Assembly: GCF_014650335.1 (NCBI RefSeq)
Contig: NZ_BMUT01000007.1
Location: 191,864 to 255,863 of the forward strand
DNA from: Streptomyces hiroshimensis
GTDB lineage: Bacteria > Actinomycetota > Actinomycetes > Streptomycetales > Streptomycetaceae
Reading direction: 5' to 3'
Length of the DNA stretch: 64,000 nt
Shown here: piece by piece, positions 55,807 through 64,000 of the stretch
How the letters are laid out: every line of letters begins with the position of its first letter
How positions within the stretch are numbered: position 1 is the stretch's first letter
Notes under the pieces: model-generated
What the model saw: only the letters and a program-made list of their open reading frames with translations
What the model was told of the DNA's origin: nothing
The model's database searches: none
Made by a program: the position numbers and the translations under genes

Positions 55807-57152
55807 GGTGTGCTCACCGCTGTACTCACCGCCGTGCTCACCACCGTGTGCACCGGAGGGCGGCGCCCGAGGAAGCCGCGCAGGGCGAACTCCCAGCCGT
55901 AGGCACCCGCCAGCGGGAAGACCACGAGGTCCCCGGCGCGCAGCCGGCCGACATGGATGCCGCGGGCGAGGATGTCCTCGGGGGTGCACAGGGGTCCGGC
56001 CAGGGAGACGGTGGTGTCCCGCAGGGTGGGGCGGGGGCAGGCGTACGGCCATCGCCCGACGTCCACGACGGCGGCGTCGAGGGCGACTTCCAGCAGTGCG
56101 GGCAGCATGAAGTGGTTGATGCCGCCCGCGAGGACGGCGAACCGGCTGCCGGCCACCTCCTTCACGTCCGTCACCTGGGCCGCGTAGTAGCCGCTGTCCG
56201 CCACGAGCCAGCGCCCGGGTTCGAGGACCACCCGTACGCCCGGCGGGGGCGGGGCGGCGCGCAGCCGGGCGGCGAACCTGCCGAGGTCGAAGGGTGCCAC
56301 GCCGCGCGGCGCGACGCCGAGGCCGCCGCCCGCGTCGAGCACGCGCAGGGCGAAGCCGTGCTCGCGGGCGGCCCGGACGGCCCAGTGCAGCCGCGCGCGT
56401 AGGTGATCGGCGTGGGCGTCGGCGTCGAGGTTGTTGGAGACCACGTGGAAGTGGTAGCCGACGAGGTCGAGGCCGGGCAAGGAGCGGGCGACGGCGGCCG
56501 CCTCCGGCAGGTCGTCCTCGCCGATGCCGAACTGCGTGGCGTGGCCGTCCATGCACAGCGCGCCCTGCAGCGGGCCCGTGGCCGCGTTGACGCGGAGCAC
56601 GACCGGGACGCGGCGGCCGGCCCGGTGCGCGGCGGCGGCGATCCGGTGGAGTTCGAGGGTGCTCTCGGCGCTGACGAAGTCCGCGCCCGCCCGGACCGCG
56701 GCCGTCAGCATGGCGTCGGTCTTGCCGGGCCCGGTGGCGATCAGGGCCCGGGCGGAGGCTGCGCGGGCGGCACCGGCCTCACCCTCGGAGGAGACGTCGA
56801 ATCCGTCGGTCCCGGGGGCGAGCGCTTCGAGCGTGGCCGGGAAGGAGTTGGCCTTCACGGCGTAGAAGACCTCCGCCCAGTCCGGGAGCCGGGCGCGCAG
56901 CAGCGCCGCCCTGCGGGCCGCCGCTGCCGGGTCGTGGACGTAGGCGCACAGCGGCTCCGGCCCGGCCTCCTGCGCGAGCCGGCGCAGCCGCTCGACGACC
57001 GGGCGAGGCAGGGCCGAGGGCGGCAGGGCCGGGCGGACGCCGGTGCCGGGCGACCACTGCTGGGCGGGCCAGGGGACCGCCGGGGCGGACTGCGGGACGG
57101 GCTGAGGGACAGGCTGAGGGACGGGCTGCGGGGCGGGCTGCGGGGCGGCCAT
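55722..57152 (-). CDS. PLP-dependent group IV (fold III) decarboxylase
   Basis: A 476-residue decarboxylase of the alanine-racemase fold (ornithine/arginine/DAP decarboxylase group). VFYAVKANS holds the PLP Lys, GYHFHVVSN the His stacking on PLP, VLDAGGGLGV the phosphate-binding glycines and GPLCTPEDIL the Cys-x-x-x-Asp of the second subunit's active site. It would remove CO2 from an amino acid such as ornithine, arginine, lysine or a guanidino amino acid. The N-terminus has a PQPVPQPVPQ repeat and the C-terminus a VST repeat, both low complexity. The ATG overlaps the amidinotransferase stop. Last gene of the operon. Confidence 0.88.
   Translation of the reverse strand: MAAPQPAPQPVPQPVPQPVPQSAPAVPWPAQQWSPGTGVRPALPPSALPRPVVERLRRLAQEAGPEPLCAYVHDPAAAARRAALLRARLPDWAEVFYAVKANSFPATLEALAPGTDGFDVSSEGEAGAARAASARALIATGPGKTDAMLTAAVRAGADFVSAESTLELHRIAAAAHRAGRRVPVVLRVNAATGPLQGALCMDGHATQFGIGEDDLPEAAAVARSLPGLDLVGYHFHVVSNNLDADAHADHLRARLHWAVRAAREHGFALRVLDAGGGLGVAPRGVAPFDLGRFAARLRAAPPPPGVRVVLEPGRWLVADSGYYAAQVTDVKEVAGSRFAVLAGGINHFMLPALLEVALDAAVVDVGRWPYACPRPTLRDTTVSLAGPLCTPEDILARGIHVGRLRAGDLVVFPLAGAYGWEFALRGFLGRRPPVHTVVSTAVSTAVSTPQPVSARSGTASGAAAGAEPVPPEDSSR
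57091..57149. repeat. 12-bp tandem repeat coding for Pro-Gln-Pro-Val
   Basis: About five imperfect copies of a 12-mer such as GGGCTGAGGGAC encode the Ala/Pro/Gln N-terminus of the decarboxylase. Such repeats can vary in number between strains. Confidence 0.7.
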
Positions 57153-58219
57153 CAGAAGTACGTCTCCAGGGGGCCGGTGCGCCGGATGTCCAGCGTGGCG
57201 CAGTGGAAGGCGCCGCCGAAGGCCGTGTAGTGCTCGAACGAGCAGGGGACGGGGTCGAACCCCCACTGCTCGAAGGCCTTGATGAGCGGTGTCTGGGACC
57301 GTTCGACGACCACGTGGGCGGGGTCGAGCATGAGCACGTTCAGGCTGCTCCACACGCTCATCAGCCCCCGCTGCATCACCGGGGTGACGACCGGCTCCGG
57401 GGGGATGAGCACGTCCCAGGACCGGAAGGCGGAGGGAAGCCCTTCCGGATCGATGAACTCGGGGTTGACCAGGACCTTCCCGGGTGCCAGGGGCAGCAGG
57501 GAGGTGTCGATGTGCATGGCCCGCGGGTAGCGGGAGACGACCTCGTGGACGCGGTACTCCGGTCCGAGGTGGCGGCGCAGCCACTCCAGGCCGAGGGCGT
57601 TGGTGACGTGGCTGCGCTCCATGAACAGGTCCCGTCCGCAGCGCATGACGTCGGCCGCGTCGAAGACCGGTTCGGCCTCGGTGACCAGGTACGTCATCTC
57701 CTCGCCGGGCGGCGGGATCTCGTAGCCGGGGCGGTACTGCGCGTCGAGGAGGCGGGGCTTGGGCGCGGCGGTCCAGCGGGCGCCGCGCTCGAAGTACTCG
57801 GCGAGCAGGCCGCGGTAGGGCCAGGTCTCGAAGTACCGGTTGCGGTCGGCCATCGGCACTTCGATGATCTCGTCCCCGACGACGAGCAGGAGGTCGCGCG
57901 GGTTCGCGGCGGAGATGCCGTTGGCGACGGCCCAGGCGGGGGTCGCGAACGGGCGGGAGGTGTCGGGAGGGTCGGGGCGGCGCACGGTGACGTGGGCGTC
58001 GTGGAGGATCCCGATGAGCTCCTCCAGGCCGCGCTCCGCTTCCTCCACCGCGTCCTGGGGCATCCGGGTGCCGGCGGAGGCGCCGAGGTGCTCCTGCGCC
58101 GCGGGCGGTACGGAGATGCGGTCGAGCACCTCCCACGACGACGTCATCGCGCCGTCGACCCTGCCGACGACGACTTCCTCCAGGGGGTCCCATTCGTTGT
58201 GCGAGGAGACCACGGGCAT
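57152..58219 (-). CDS. L-arginine:amine amidinotransferase (AGAT/StrB1 family)
   Basis: A 355-residue amidinotransferase. FDAADVMRCGRDLF, ERSHVTNALGLEWLRRHL and AMHIDTS match the AGAT family, and GAFHCATLDIRR carries the catalytic Cys (C340). The enzyme takes the amidino group of arginine onto Cys and passes it to an amine, leaving ornithine. In antibiotic clusters (streptomycin StrB1) such enzymes make guanidino groups. Here it is coupled to a PLP decarboxylase and sits in an operon with radical SAM enzymes, so the acceptor may be a peptide-derived amine. ATG with GGAAGGAAG upstream. Confidence 0.92.
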   Translation of the reverse strand: MPVVSSHNEWDPLEEVVVGRVDGAMTSSWEVLDRISVPPAAQEHLGASAGTRMPQDAVEEAERGLEELIGILHDAHVTVRRPDPPDTSRPFATPAWAVANGISAANPRDLLLVVGDEIIEVPMADRNRYFETWPYRGLLAEYFERGARWTAAPKPRLLDAQYRPGYEIPPPGEEMTYLVTEAEPVFDAADVMRCGRDLFMERSHVTNALGLEWLRRHLGPEYRVHEVVSRYPRAMHIDTSLLPLAPGKVLVNPEFIDPEGLPSAFRSWDVLIPPEPVVTPVMQRGLMSVWSSLNVLMLDPAHVVVERSQTPLIKAFEQWGFDPVPCSFEHYTAFGGAFHCATLDIRRTGPLETYF

Positions 58220-58265
58220 GAGGGGGCTTCCTTCCGTGCGGGGCGGCGGGACGACGAGGACGGGG

Positions 58266-59294
58266 CTAGCGGGTCATGCAGTTCTCGTCGCTCGCCCGGC
58301 CGCCCTGGTAGGCGATCTCCCCCTTGAGGACCTTGCGGTAGAAGCTCCAGTACGAGGTCTCGGTGACGAGGATCTTCTCCTGCATGGCGGCGTGCAGCTG
58401 CGGCACGTTCACCATGGGGACGCCCTGGTGGTAGTGGTGCGCGGTGTGCAGGTTGTTGTAGTTGGTGAGCCAGCGGGCGAATGTTGAGGCGTGGATGGTC
58501 CTGGTGTTGCCGAGGACGTTGTCGTCGGTCTGGGTGTTCAGGCCGAAGTGCTCGGGCATCTCGATCAGGAAGTGGGCCGCCTCGCTCACCAGGAGCGCGG
58601 GGGCGAACCAGGCCAGGACGACGAACCAGTCGCGGGTCAGCACACCGGCCGCGACCGCACCGGCCAGCAGGACGAGCAGCAGGGCGTACTCACTCTGGAT
58701 CGCCCGTGCGGCGCGCGGCCGCTCGACGCCGGGGATGGGGCGCCGGGCGGCTCCGCGGCCGAGGTTGCGCAGGACGTCGGCGTAGCGGCCGGGGTGGAAC
58801 GCCGCGAGGGCGAAGCCGTGCACGCTGTCCAGGCCGTGGAAGCGGTAGTTGAAGAACTCCTGGTTGCGGGGGGTGCCGAGGAAGGCGTGGTGCCGGAGAT
58901 GCTCGTACTTGTAGTGCGAGTACGAGCTGAACATGAACACCCCGCAGACGAAGCCCCAGGTCCGGTTCGCCCACCGGGCGTGGAAGGCGTGCTCGTGGAG
59001 GCACTCGTGCTGGAGCTCCACCAGGTAGGCGTACATCACGCCGAGGACGAGGACGGCGGCCACGCAGGTGACGGGGTTGCGGAATTCCAGCAGGGCCGTC
59101 CAGCAGACCACGATCACGGCGAAGGCGACGGCGATCTTGGCGATGAAGCGGCGCGGGCGGCGTTCGAAGTACGACGCCGGCAGGCCGCGCCGGGTGTCGG
59201 TGCCGCGGACCGGCGCCAGGGCCACGTCGTGGGAGCCGTCGAGGGAGCCGTCGAGGCCGAGCTGTTCCCCTTCGCGGGGAGCCGTGCGGGACAT
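58266..59294 (-). CDS. Membrane fatty-acid-desaturase-type diiron enzyme
   Basis: A 342-residue integral membrane protein with the three histidine boxes: HECLHEHAF, HLRHHAF and HTAHHYHQG, which hold a diiron site for desaturation or hydroxylation. Hydrophobic segments at about 52-66, 75-92, 114-124 and 205-240 frame it. AAGGAGG precedes the ATG. It lies 42 bp from the TldE-like gene and 46 bp from the amidinotransferase gene in the same operon. The substrate may be a fatty acyl chain or the pathway's own intermediate; similar proteins hydroxylate amino-acid side chains in some pathways. Confidence 0.87.
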   Translation of the reverse strand: MSRTAPREGEQLGLDGSLDGSHDVALAPVRGTDTRRGLPASYFERRPRRFIAKIAVAFAVIVVCWTALLEFRNPVTCVAAVLVLGVMYAYLVELQHECLHEHAFHARWANRTWGFVCGVFMFSSYSHYKYEHLRHHAFLGTPRNQEFFNYRFHGLDSVHGFALAAFHPGRYADVLRNLGRGAARRPIPGVERPRAARAIQSEYALLLVLLAGAVAAGVLTRDWFVVLAWFAPALLVSEAAHFLIEMPEHFGLNTQTDDNVLGNTRTIHASTFARWLTNYNNLHTAHHYHQGVPMVNVPQLHAAMQEKILVTETSYWSFYRKVLKGEIAYQGGRASDENCMTR

Positions 59295-59336
59295 GGCTGT
59301 TCCTCCTTCTGCCGGGGGGTGGGGGCGCTCCGCGGG

Positions 59337-60335
59337 TTACGGATGCGCAGGGACGATCAGCCGGCCGGCCGTCAGCGCCGTGGTCACACAGGGGGCCTGT
59401 GCGTAGGACTCGCGGCCGATCGGGTCGCGGGCGAGTGCCGGGCGGGCCGGGGCGCAGGCGGCCCCGGCCTCCCGCAGGAGTGCGTCGGGCGCGCCCCGCA
59501 CCCGCAGGAGCCCCCTCCCCCGGGCCTGCTCCGCACCGTCCACCAGGCAGTACGCCGCGAGCCAGTCGGGACGGCCGTCGGCGCAGCGGCCGCAGGGCGT
59601 GAGGGAGTCGAGGAGGAGGGCGCGCGGGGGGAAGGCCTTGCGGGGTGGGCGGTCCGCTACGGCCGGGGGGCGGGTGCCGGTGCCGAAGGTGCCGTGCGGC
59701 ACCAGCCAGCGGTCCGGTTCGGCCAGCAGCTCGCACGCCCGGCAGAGGTCGGCGTGCGGGCGCCCGGTCGCGGTGACGAGCCCGTGGAGGGGGAAGTCGT
59801 GCGGCGGATAGGGCGAGGAGCACCCGCTGCCGGGCGCGCCGGCGGTGCCGTCCTCCTCGTGTGCGGCGGCGGTCAGCGCCAGCAGCGCGGCGGGGCCGAG
59901 GACGACGGGGTCGCCGGGGCGGACGTCGCCGGGACCGGCGGCGGCCGCCCAGGGCAGGGAGCGGGGCGGGTCCGTGCCGTCCTGCAGGTGGAGCACGCGG
60001 TCGCGGTCGCGGACGAGGAGGTACGTACGCGCGGATACGGCCACGCGGCGGCCGTCGCACGTGACGTCCGTCGTGATGCGGCCGGCCTCCACGAGCAGGC
60101 CGTCCTCGCCGAGGGCGGGTGCGGCGCGGCCGCGGAGGGCGCGGTGGACGGCGAGGGCGTGGCGCCCCGGGTCCGGCTCCTCGCCGGTGCCAGGCGGCGC
60201 GGTCGTCGCCGACAGCCTCCATGTGCCGCTTTCGCCGGACGCGGCGGTCATGGCCAGCCGGGTGCGCGTCTCGCCGGTCCCGGCGTCGAGGCGCGCGATG
60301 TCGTGGCTGCGGGTGACGGTGACGGCGGGGGTCAT
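59337..60335 (-). CDS. TldE/PmbA-like partner protein
   Basis: A 332-residue soluble protein I do not firmly recognise. DPVVLGPAALLALTAAA resembles the segment that in TldD-type proteins holds the HExxxH motif, but the histidines are missing here, as expected for the non-catalytic TldE/PmbA partner. The stretch PYPPHDFPLHGLVTATG and the Cys-rich C-terminal half (CRACELL, CGRCADG) are distinctive. The ATG overlaps the tldD stop (ATGA), consistent with a two-subunit protease. The assignment rests mainly on position and the weak match. Confidence 0.6.
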   Translation of the reverse strand: MTPAVTVTRSHDIARLDAGTGETRTRLAMTAASGESGTWRLSATTAPPGTGEEPDPGRHALAVHRALRGRAAPALGEDGLLVEAGRITTDVTCDGRRVAVSARTYLLVRDRDRVLHLQDGTDPPRSLPWAAAAGPGDVRPGDPVVLGPAALLALTAAAHEEDGTAGAPGSGCSSPYPPHDFPLHGLVTATGRPHADLCRACELLAEPDRWLVPHGTFGTGTRPPAVADRPPRKAFPPRALLLDSLTPCGRCADGRPDWLAAYCLVDGAEQARGRGLLRVRGAPDALLREAGAACAPARPALARDPIGRESYAQAPCVTTALTAGRLIVPAHP

Positions 60336-61579
60336 GGTGTGCACCGCAGGCGGGAGAGCCGGAGGGCGGGCGCGCACATGCCGACGTCGAAGAGCAGCTG
60401 GCCGTCCTTGCCGCACAGGGCGTTGTCGCCGAACTCGGCGTGCGCGCCCGTCTCCACGACGCGGGTGAGGACGTCGGCGCGCTCGCGCAGGCGGCCGCGG
60501 ACGTATTCGCCCGTGCGGCGGCCGGAGCGGATCAGCTCGCCGAGCACCAGGCGGGCTTCGAGGGTGGCGCCGGTGCGGATCCCGTCCGCGAGCCGGTGGA
60601 CGAGGAGCCCGTGGCCGGCGTTCTCGACGAGCGCTCCGGTCTCGGCGTCGCCGGGCCGGCAGACCACGTTCGACATGCGGGGCACCGGCCGGTGCAGCAC
60701 CGATGCGGCGCGGCTGTTGGCGGTGGGCATGGCCGCCTCGGCGGCGGCGCTGGAGAGGCTGTGCAGCTGGCGTACGAGCCTGCCCTCGTGCACGATCCGC
60801 TGCCGGCCGAGGCAGACGATGCCTTCGTCGTCGGTGTCGTAGTGGGCCGGTCCGCCCTCGGCGAGCGGGTCGTCGTCCAGGGTGATCAGCTCACCGGCCA
60901 CGCGGCAGCCGAGCCGGTGGGCGAGGGCGGGCGTGCCGCCGGGGGACGCCTCGGCGAAGTGGCCCGCCGCCTCGTGCAGCAGGACGCCCGCGGCCTGGGG
61001 CATGAGCACCGCCGCGCACTCCCCCGGCTCCGCGGCCCGGGCCGCGTCGACGGCGGCCAGCAGCCGGGCGGCCGACTCGCACCACGCCGGGTCGGTGAGC
61101 CGGGGCAGCGCCGGGCCGCGGCCGCTGCGCCCGACGGGGACCTCGTGCCCGCCGGGCGTGAGCAGGCCGCCGGTCAGGGACCAGACGCGGCGGGCCTGGG
61201 GGGCGGTGGTGCCGTGCGCCGTCCCCGCGACGACGCGGACCGAGGAGACCTGCGAGAACTGCAGGTCGGCGCGGCCTCCGAAGCGGTCGCGGAGGGCGGT
61301 GAGGGCGGCCAGGACCTCGTCGTGGTCGTCCGGCGGCTCGGGCTCGGGGAGGCCGGTGCGCCAGGGGGCGGGCGGGTCGCCGGAGAAGATCCGCGTGCCG
61401 CGGCCCGGGCCCCGGTCGTGGCGGCCCATGCGGGTGGACAGGCGGTGGGCCGACGTCCCGCGGGGGCCGGCCGTCACCAGGCCGCCGACGGCGCGCTCGC
61501 AGGCGACGGTCTCCCCCGCCGGAGCCTCGGCCGGTATCGCCGGGGCGTCAGCGCGTATCGCCCGGGCGTCAGCGGGCAT
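60332..61579 (-). CDS. tldD: TldD-like metalloprotease
   Basis: A 415-residue TldD/PmbA-family protein. VLLHEAAGHFAE has the family's HExxxH zinc motif, and NVVCRPGDA ... GLLVHRLADGIRTGATLEAR and the EFGDNALCGKDGQ end match the TldD C-terminal domain. With its partner, TldD trims peptides such as the microcin B17 leader and acts on modified peptides. ATG overlaps the radical SAM gene by 11 bases. The N-terminal about 60 residues are Ala/Arg-rich and poorly conserved. Confidence 0.85.
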   Translation of the reverse strand: MPADARAIRADAPAIPAEAPAGETVACERAVGGLVTAGPRGTSAHRLSTRMGRHDRGPGRGTRIFSGDPPAPWRTGLPEPEPPDDHDEVLAALTALRDRFGGRADLQFSQVSSVRVVAGTAHGTTAPQARRVWSLTGGLLTPGGHEVPVGRSGRGPALPRLTDPAWCESAARLLAAVDAARAAEPGECAAVLMPQAAGVLLHEAAGHFAEASPGGTPALAHRLGCRVAGELITLDDDPLAEGGPAHYDTDDEGIVCLGRQRIVHEGRLVRQLHSLSSAAAEAAMPTANSRAASVLHRPVPRMSNVVCRPGDAETGALVENAGHGLLVHRLADGIRTGATLEARLVLGELIRSGRRTGEYVRGRLRERADVLTRVVETGAHAEFGDNALCGKDGQLLFDVGMCAPALRLSRLRCTP

Positions 61580-63617
61580 CGGTGTCGCCGTTGACCGGTG
61601 CCTCCAGCAGCAGGCCCATCCCGGCCAGCGAGCGGACCAGCTCCAGGCCGCGGCGGAGCGTGGTGTCCGGGTCTCCGGCCTCCTCGGGGAAGACCTCGGC
61701 GATGAGCTGGCGCGCGGTGCGCCGGCCGTCGGCGCGTTCCAGCAGGTCGCGTGCGCTGCGGCCGAGCTGGATGGTCTCGATCTTGTCGCTCGCGCTCTTC
61801 CGGGTGACGACGTAACTGCTGCCGTTCGCGGAGCCCTTGCCGTCCTCGGCCGCGGGTTCCTCCGCCGGGCCGCGCAGCATCCGGTGCAGGTCGTGCGGGA
61901 ACTCGGCGCTGAGGAAGTCCCCGGCGCGGAGGGCGGATTCGGGGCCGACGCTCGGTGCGGCGGGGCGCGGGGGCGGCTCGGGCAGGTCGGCCGCGGCCAG
62001 CCGCATCATCTCGTAGCGCACGAGGGACGCGGCCGGCGAGTCCTCGATGCCGAGCCGGACGGTCTCCTCCTGGGCGAAGACCAGCAGGTCGCGCGCCTCG
62101 CTCTGGTGACGGAAGCGGGTCCCCGGCGCGTGCTCGGCGTTGTACTCCTCGATCCAGGCGACCCAGCGCTCGTACCAGTCCATGGGCGAGTCGTAGTACG
62201 GCAGGAGCCGCGGCCACAGGGACGCGAGAACGACGACGTGGCCCGAGAGCTCCTCGGCGGCGTCGATCAGCGCGTCGCCCACTTCCGGGCAGGCGAAGCG
62301 GTAGTCGGTGCAGAACATGTCCTTGTGCTCGCGCCGGTACTGCTGGATCTGTGCCATGGGCCGGTCGGTGACGGGGATGTCGTAGTACTCGGCGGGCCGG
62401 TTGAGGGTGGGCGCGTACTGCTTGTACATGGGCGACTGGTGCAGCGGCACGAGCGTGAAGAGCTGGCTGCGGCCCTGGCCCTCCTCCAGGAACTGGAAGA
62501 AGCGGGTGAGGGTCTCGGACATGGTTTCGCGGGTCTCGGTCGGGTAGCCGACGATGAAGCCGGTGACGGGACGGATGCCCGCGGCCTTCGTCGCCCGGAC
62601 GACCTCCAGGGACCGTTCGAGATCGAGGTTCTTCTTGATCCAGCGCTGCATCTTCGGCGAGCCGCTCTCGATGCCGTAATAGATCTCCTCGCAGCCCGCC
62701 GCGCCCATCTTGTCCAGGAGTTCGGCGTCGATGAGGTCGGTCCGGGTGCTGCAGCCCCAGGTGACGCCGAGGTCGCGGGCGATCACGGCGTCGCAGAACT
62801 TGTGGGCCCAGGGGCGGTCGCAGGTGAAGATGTCGTGCGAGAAGTTCACGCTGGTGCGGCCGAAGGCGTCGCGGACGTACTCCAGCTGCCGGATGATGTC
62901 GTCGATCGGCCGCATGCGGAACTTGCGCTCCCAGAAGGGTGCGGTGGCGCAGAAGGAGCAGCGGAAGGGGCAGCCGCGGCCGACGTCCAGGTACAGGCGG
63001 GCGCCCTTGGACATGTCGTAGGCGTAGTAGGCGGGCCAGGGCAGCTCGGCGAGGTCCTGGAACAGCGGCCGTTCGGCGTTGACGACGGCCCGGCCGTCCT
63101 TGCGGTGGGTCAGGCCGCGGACCCCCGAGGGGTCCTGGCCGGCGTGCAGGGTCTCCAGGAGCTCGGTGAAGGTCGCCTCGCCCTCGCCCCGCACGATGAA
63201 GTCGGCCCAGGGGAAGCGGTCGAGGAACTCGGCGCTGATGGGGGTGACGGCCGGCCCGCCGAGGCAGATCCGGGTGTCCGGGGAGCGCCTGCGCAGGGCC
63301 TGCCCGAGGAGGACGGTGTGGACGAGCGAGTCCGCGTCGGTCATCAGGCCGACCAGGGAGTCGCCGGCCGCGAGCACGGACCGGGCGAGGCCGTCGTAGA
63401 GGGCGTCGTCGTTGGGGACGGCGCCGTCGAGCAGCAGCTGATTGGTCTCGACGACCTCGATCGCGGCGGGCGCCCCGGCCGCGTCGGCGGCGGCCTTGAG
63501 GGACAGCAGGCCGACGGGGACGAAGTTCTGCATGGGCGGCGGGTCGCCGGGCCGGGTCCGCAGGGACATCCCGCCGTGGTTGAGGTGCGGGCTGGTGGCG
63601 AGCGCGACCTTCATCAT
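61569..63617 (-). CDS. Radical SAM enzyme with B12-binding-like N-terminus and PqqD/RRE-like C-terminus
   Basis: A 682-residue protein. The N-terminal 150 residues have a B12-binding-like Rossmann pattern (LVGLMTDADSLVHTVLLGQA, ICLGGPAVTPISAEFL), though the cobalamin His signature is not obvious. The radical SAM core starts with GRGCPFRCSFC (C216, C220, C223) and continues with YYGIESGSPKMQRWIKKNLD and PVTGFIVGYPTETRETM. The last 75 residues (IQLGRSARDLLERADGRRTA, RQLIAEVFPEEAG, LVRSLAGMGLL) look like PqqD, the RiPP leader-binding element. ATG overlaps the SPASM gene stop. Likely modifies a peptide substrate. Confidence 0.85.
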   Translation of the reverse strand: MMKVALATSPHLNHGGMSLRTRPGDPPPMQNFVPVGLLSLKAAADAAGAPAAIEVVETNQLLLDGAVPNDDALYDGLARSVLAAGDSLVGLMTDADSLVHTVLLGQALRRRSPDTRICLGGPAVTPISAEFLDRFPWADFIVRGEGEATFTELLETLHAGQDPSGVRGLTHRKDGRAVVNAERPLFQDLAELPWPAYYAYDMSKGARLYLDVGRGCPFRCSFCATAPFWERKFRMRPIDDIIRQLEYVRDAFGRTSVNFSHDIFTCDRPWAHKFCDAVIARDLGVTWGCSTRTDLIDAELLDKMGAAGCEEIYYGIESGSPKMQRWIKKNLDLERSLEVVRATKAAGIRPVTGFIVGYPTETRETMSETLTRFFQFLEEGQGRSQLFTLVPLHQSPMYKQYAPTLNRPAEYYDIPVTDRPMAQIQQYRREHKDMFCTDYRFACPEVGDALIDAAEELSGHVVVLASLWPRLLPYYDSPMDWYERWVAWIEEYNAEHAPGTRFRHQSEARDLLVFAQEETVRLGIEDSPAASLVRYEMMRLAAADLPEPPPRPAAPSVGPESALRAGDFLSAEFPHDLHRMLRGPAEEPAAEDGKGSANGSSYVVTRKSASDKIETIQLGRSARDLLERADGRRTARQLIAEVFPEEAGDPDTTLRRGLELVRSLAGMGLLLEAPVNGDTDAR

Positions 63618-64000
63618 GAGCGCTCCCCGGGTACGGTGCTGTGTTCGCCGCGGCGCAGTTCGACGCGCGGCTCGGCCATGATGCGTTCGCGGAAGAGCTC
63701 TTCCCGGCGCAGGATGCTCTGCCGCTGGAAGTCGCTGGTGCCGCAGCCGTCGAAGGTGCCGTTGAGGATGCTGGACTGGCTCGGGCAGCGCCCGGTGCAG
63801 AAGTACTTGTCGTCGTTGATGGGGCAGCCTTCGCAGGTGTCGCGGTAGTTGTCCCAGGTGATCTTTCTGACGAGCCAGTCCTCGCTCTCCCAGATCCCGG
63901 CGAACGGCGTCAGCTGGACGTTCCCGCCGCACAGCACCTTGTTCCCGGCGCAGGTGCTGCACGGGAAGACGTCCCCGGCGGAGTTCACGTAGCAGACGCC
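63614..64000 (-). CDS. SPASM-domain radical SAM protein, C-terminal part (runs off the window)
   Basis: The last 128 residues of a radical SAM/SPASM protein; the 5' end lies beyond 64000. The visible part is Cys-rich in the SPASM way: CYVNSAGDVFPCSTCAG, VLCGGN, TCEGCPINDDKYFCTGRC and GCGTSD, which would hold two auxiliary 4Fe-4S clusters. Such enzymes modify peptides (PqqE, mycofactocin, sactipeptide enzymes). The frame is open to the edge, so the GTG at 63988 is not the true start. First visible gene of the operon. Confidence 0.85.
   Translation of the reverse strand, partial: GVCYVNSAGDVFPCSTCAGNKVLCGGNVQLTPFAGIWESEDWLVRKITWDNYRDTCEGCPINDDKYFCTGRCPSQSSILNGTFDGCGTSDFQRQSILRREELFRERIMAEPRVELRRGEHSTVPGERS

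Noticed and set aside
1..64000. CRISPR arrays, insertion sequences, integrase/attachment sites, tRNA or rRNA genes
   Set aside because: No regularly spaced repeats, transposase motifs, tRNA-like cloverleaf with T-loop or rRNA sequence was noticed by eye on either strand.

Overview
The window is very GC-rich (third codon positions almost always G or C), uses many GTG and some TTG starts, has tightly overlapping ATGA/GTGA gene junctions, and holds only two TTA codons. With LAL-type LuxR regulators, a mycothiol-type enzyme, an F420-type LLM enzyme, a bacterial NO synthase and a UdgX-type glycosylase, this fits a streptomycete chromosome, probably an accessory arm rich in secondary metabolism.

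Region 1 (about 0.1-24.5 kb) is best read as an azapteridine (pyrimidotriazine: toxoflavin, fervenulin, reumycin type) biosynthetic cluster. It has counterparts of Burkholderia ToxD (SUMF1 fold), ToxE (RibD-like deaminase/reductase), ToxB (GTP cyclohydrolase II) and three paralogous ToxA-like methyltransferases. Added to these are a different methyltransferase, a tandem WrbA-type flavoprotein, an FMN reductase, a complete molybdenum hydroxylase (FAD, 2Fe-2S and Mo subunits) coupled to one methyltransferase, and two paralogous MFS exporters with their own TetR and ArsR regulators. Two large LAL activators complete it. The second LAL gene and the second exporter carry the only TTA codons seen. 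Inside the cluster, a protease-inhibitor gene and a tripeptidyl-aminopeptidase-like gene lie between two decayed gene ends (RidA and MBL-fold remnants).

Region 2 (24.8-36.5 kb) is mixed: an XRE regulator, a DUF5954-like repeat protein, UdgX with a DJ-1/PfpI protein, an F420-type LLM oxidoreductase, an SDR, and a four-gene coupled operon (ThDP enzyme, membrane protein, gluconate-dehydrogenase-subunit-3/GMC fusion, enolase-superfamily enzyme).

Region 3 (36.7-49.1 kb) holds a compact Mrp-like cation/proton antiporter operon without a large MrpA, a small basic protein, a P-loop ATPase paired with a membrane-anchored periplasmic-binding-type protein, an amino acid permease, and an orphan CysD coupled to a CASTOR/POLLUX-like ion channel gene.

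Region 4 (49.1-55.8 kb) holds a maleylpyruvate-isomerase-family protein, a GNAT-like protein, NO synthase, and an alkylation-repair operon (Ada/AlkA, Ogt, MFS).

Region 5 (55.7-64.0 kb, running off the right edge) is a seven-gene minus-strand operon: SPASM radical SAM enzyme, radical SAM enzyme with a PqqD/RRE-like tail, TldD protease, TldE-like partner, membrane diiron desaturase/hydroxylase, arginine:amine amidinotransferase and PLP group IV decarboxylase. I do not recognise this combination. It looks like a peptide-derived (RiPP-like) guanidino product pathway whose precursor peptide is probably beyond the edge, and it is my best candidate for an undescribed system.
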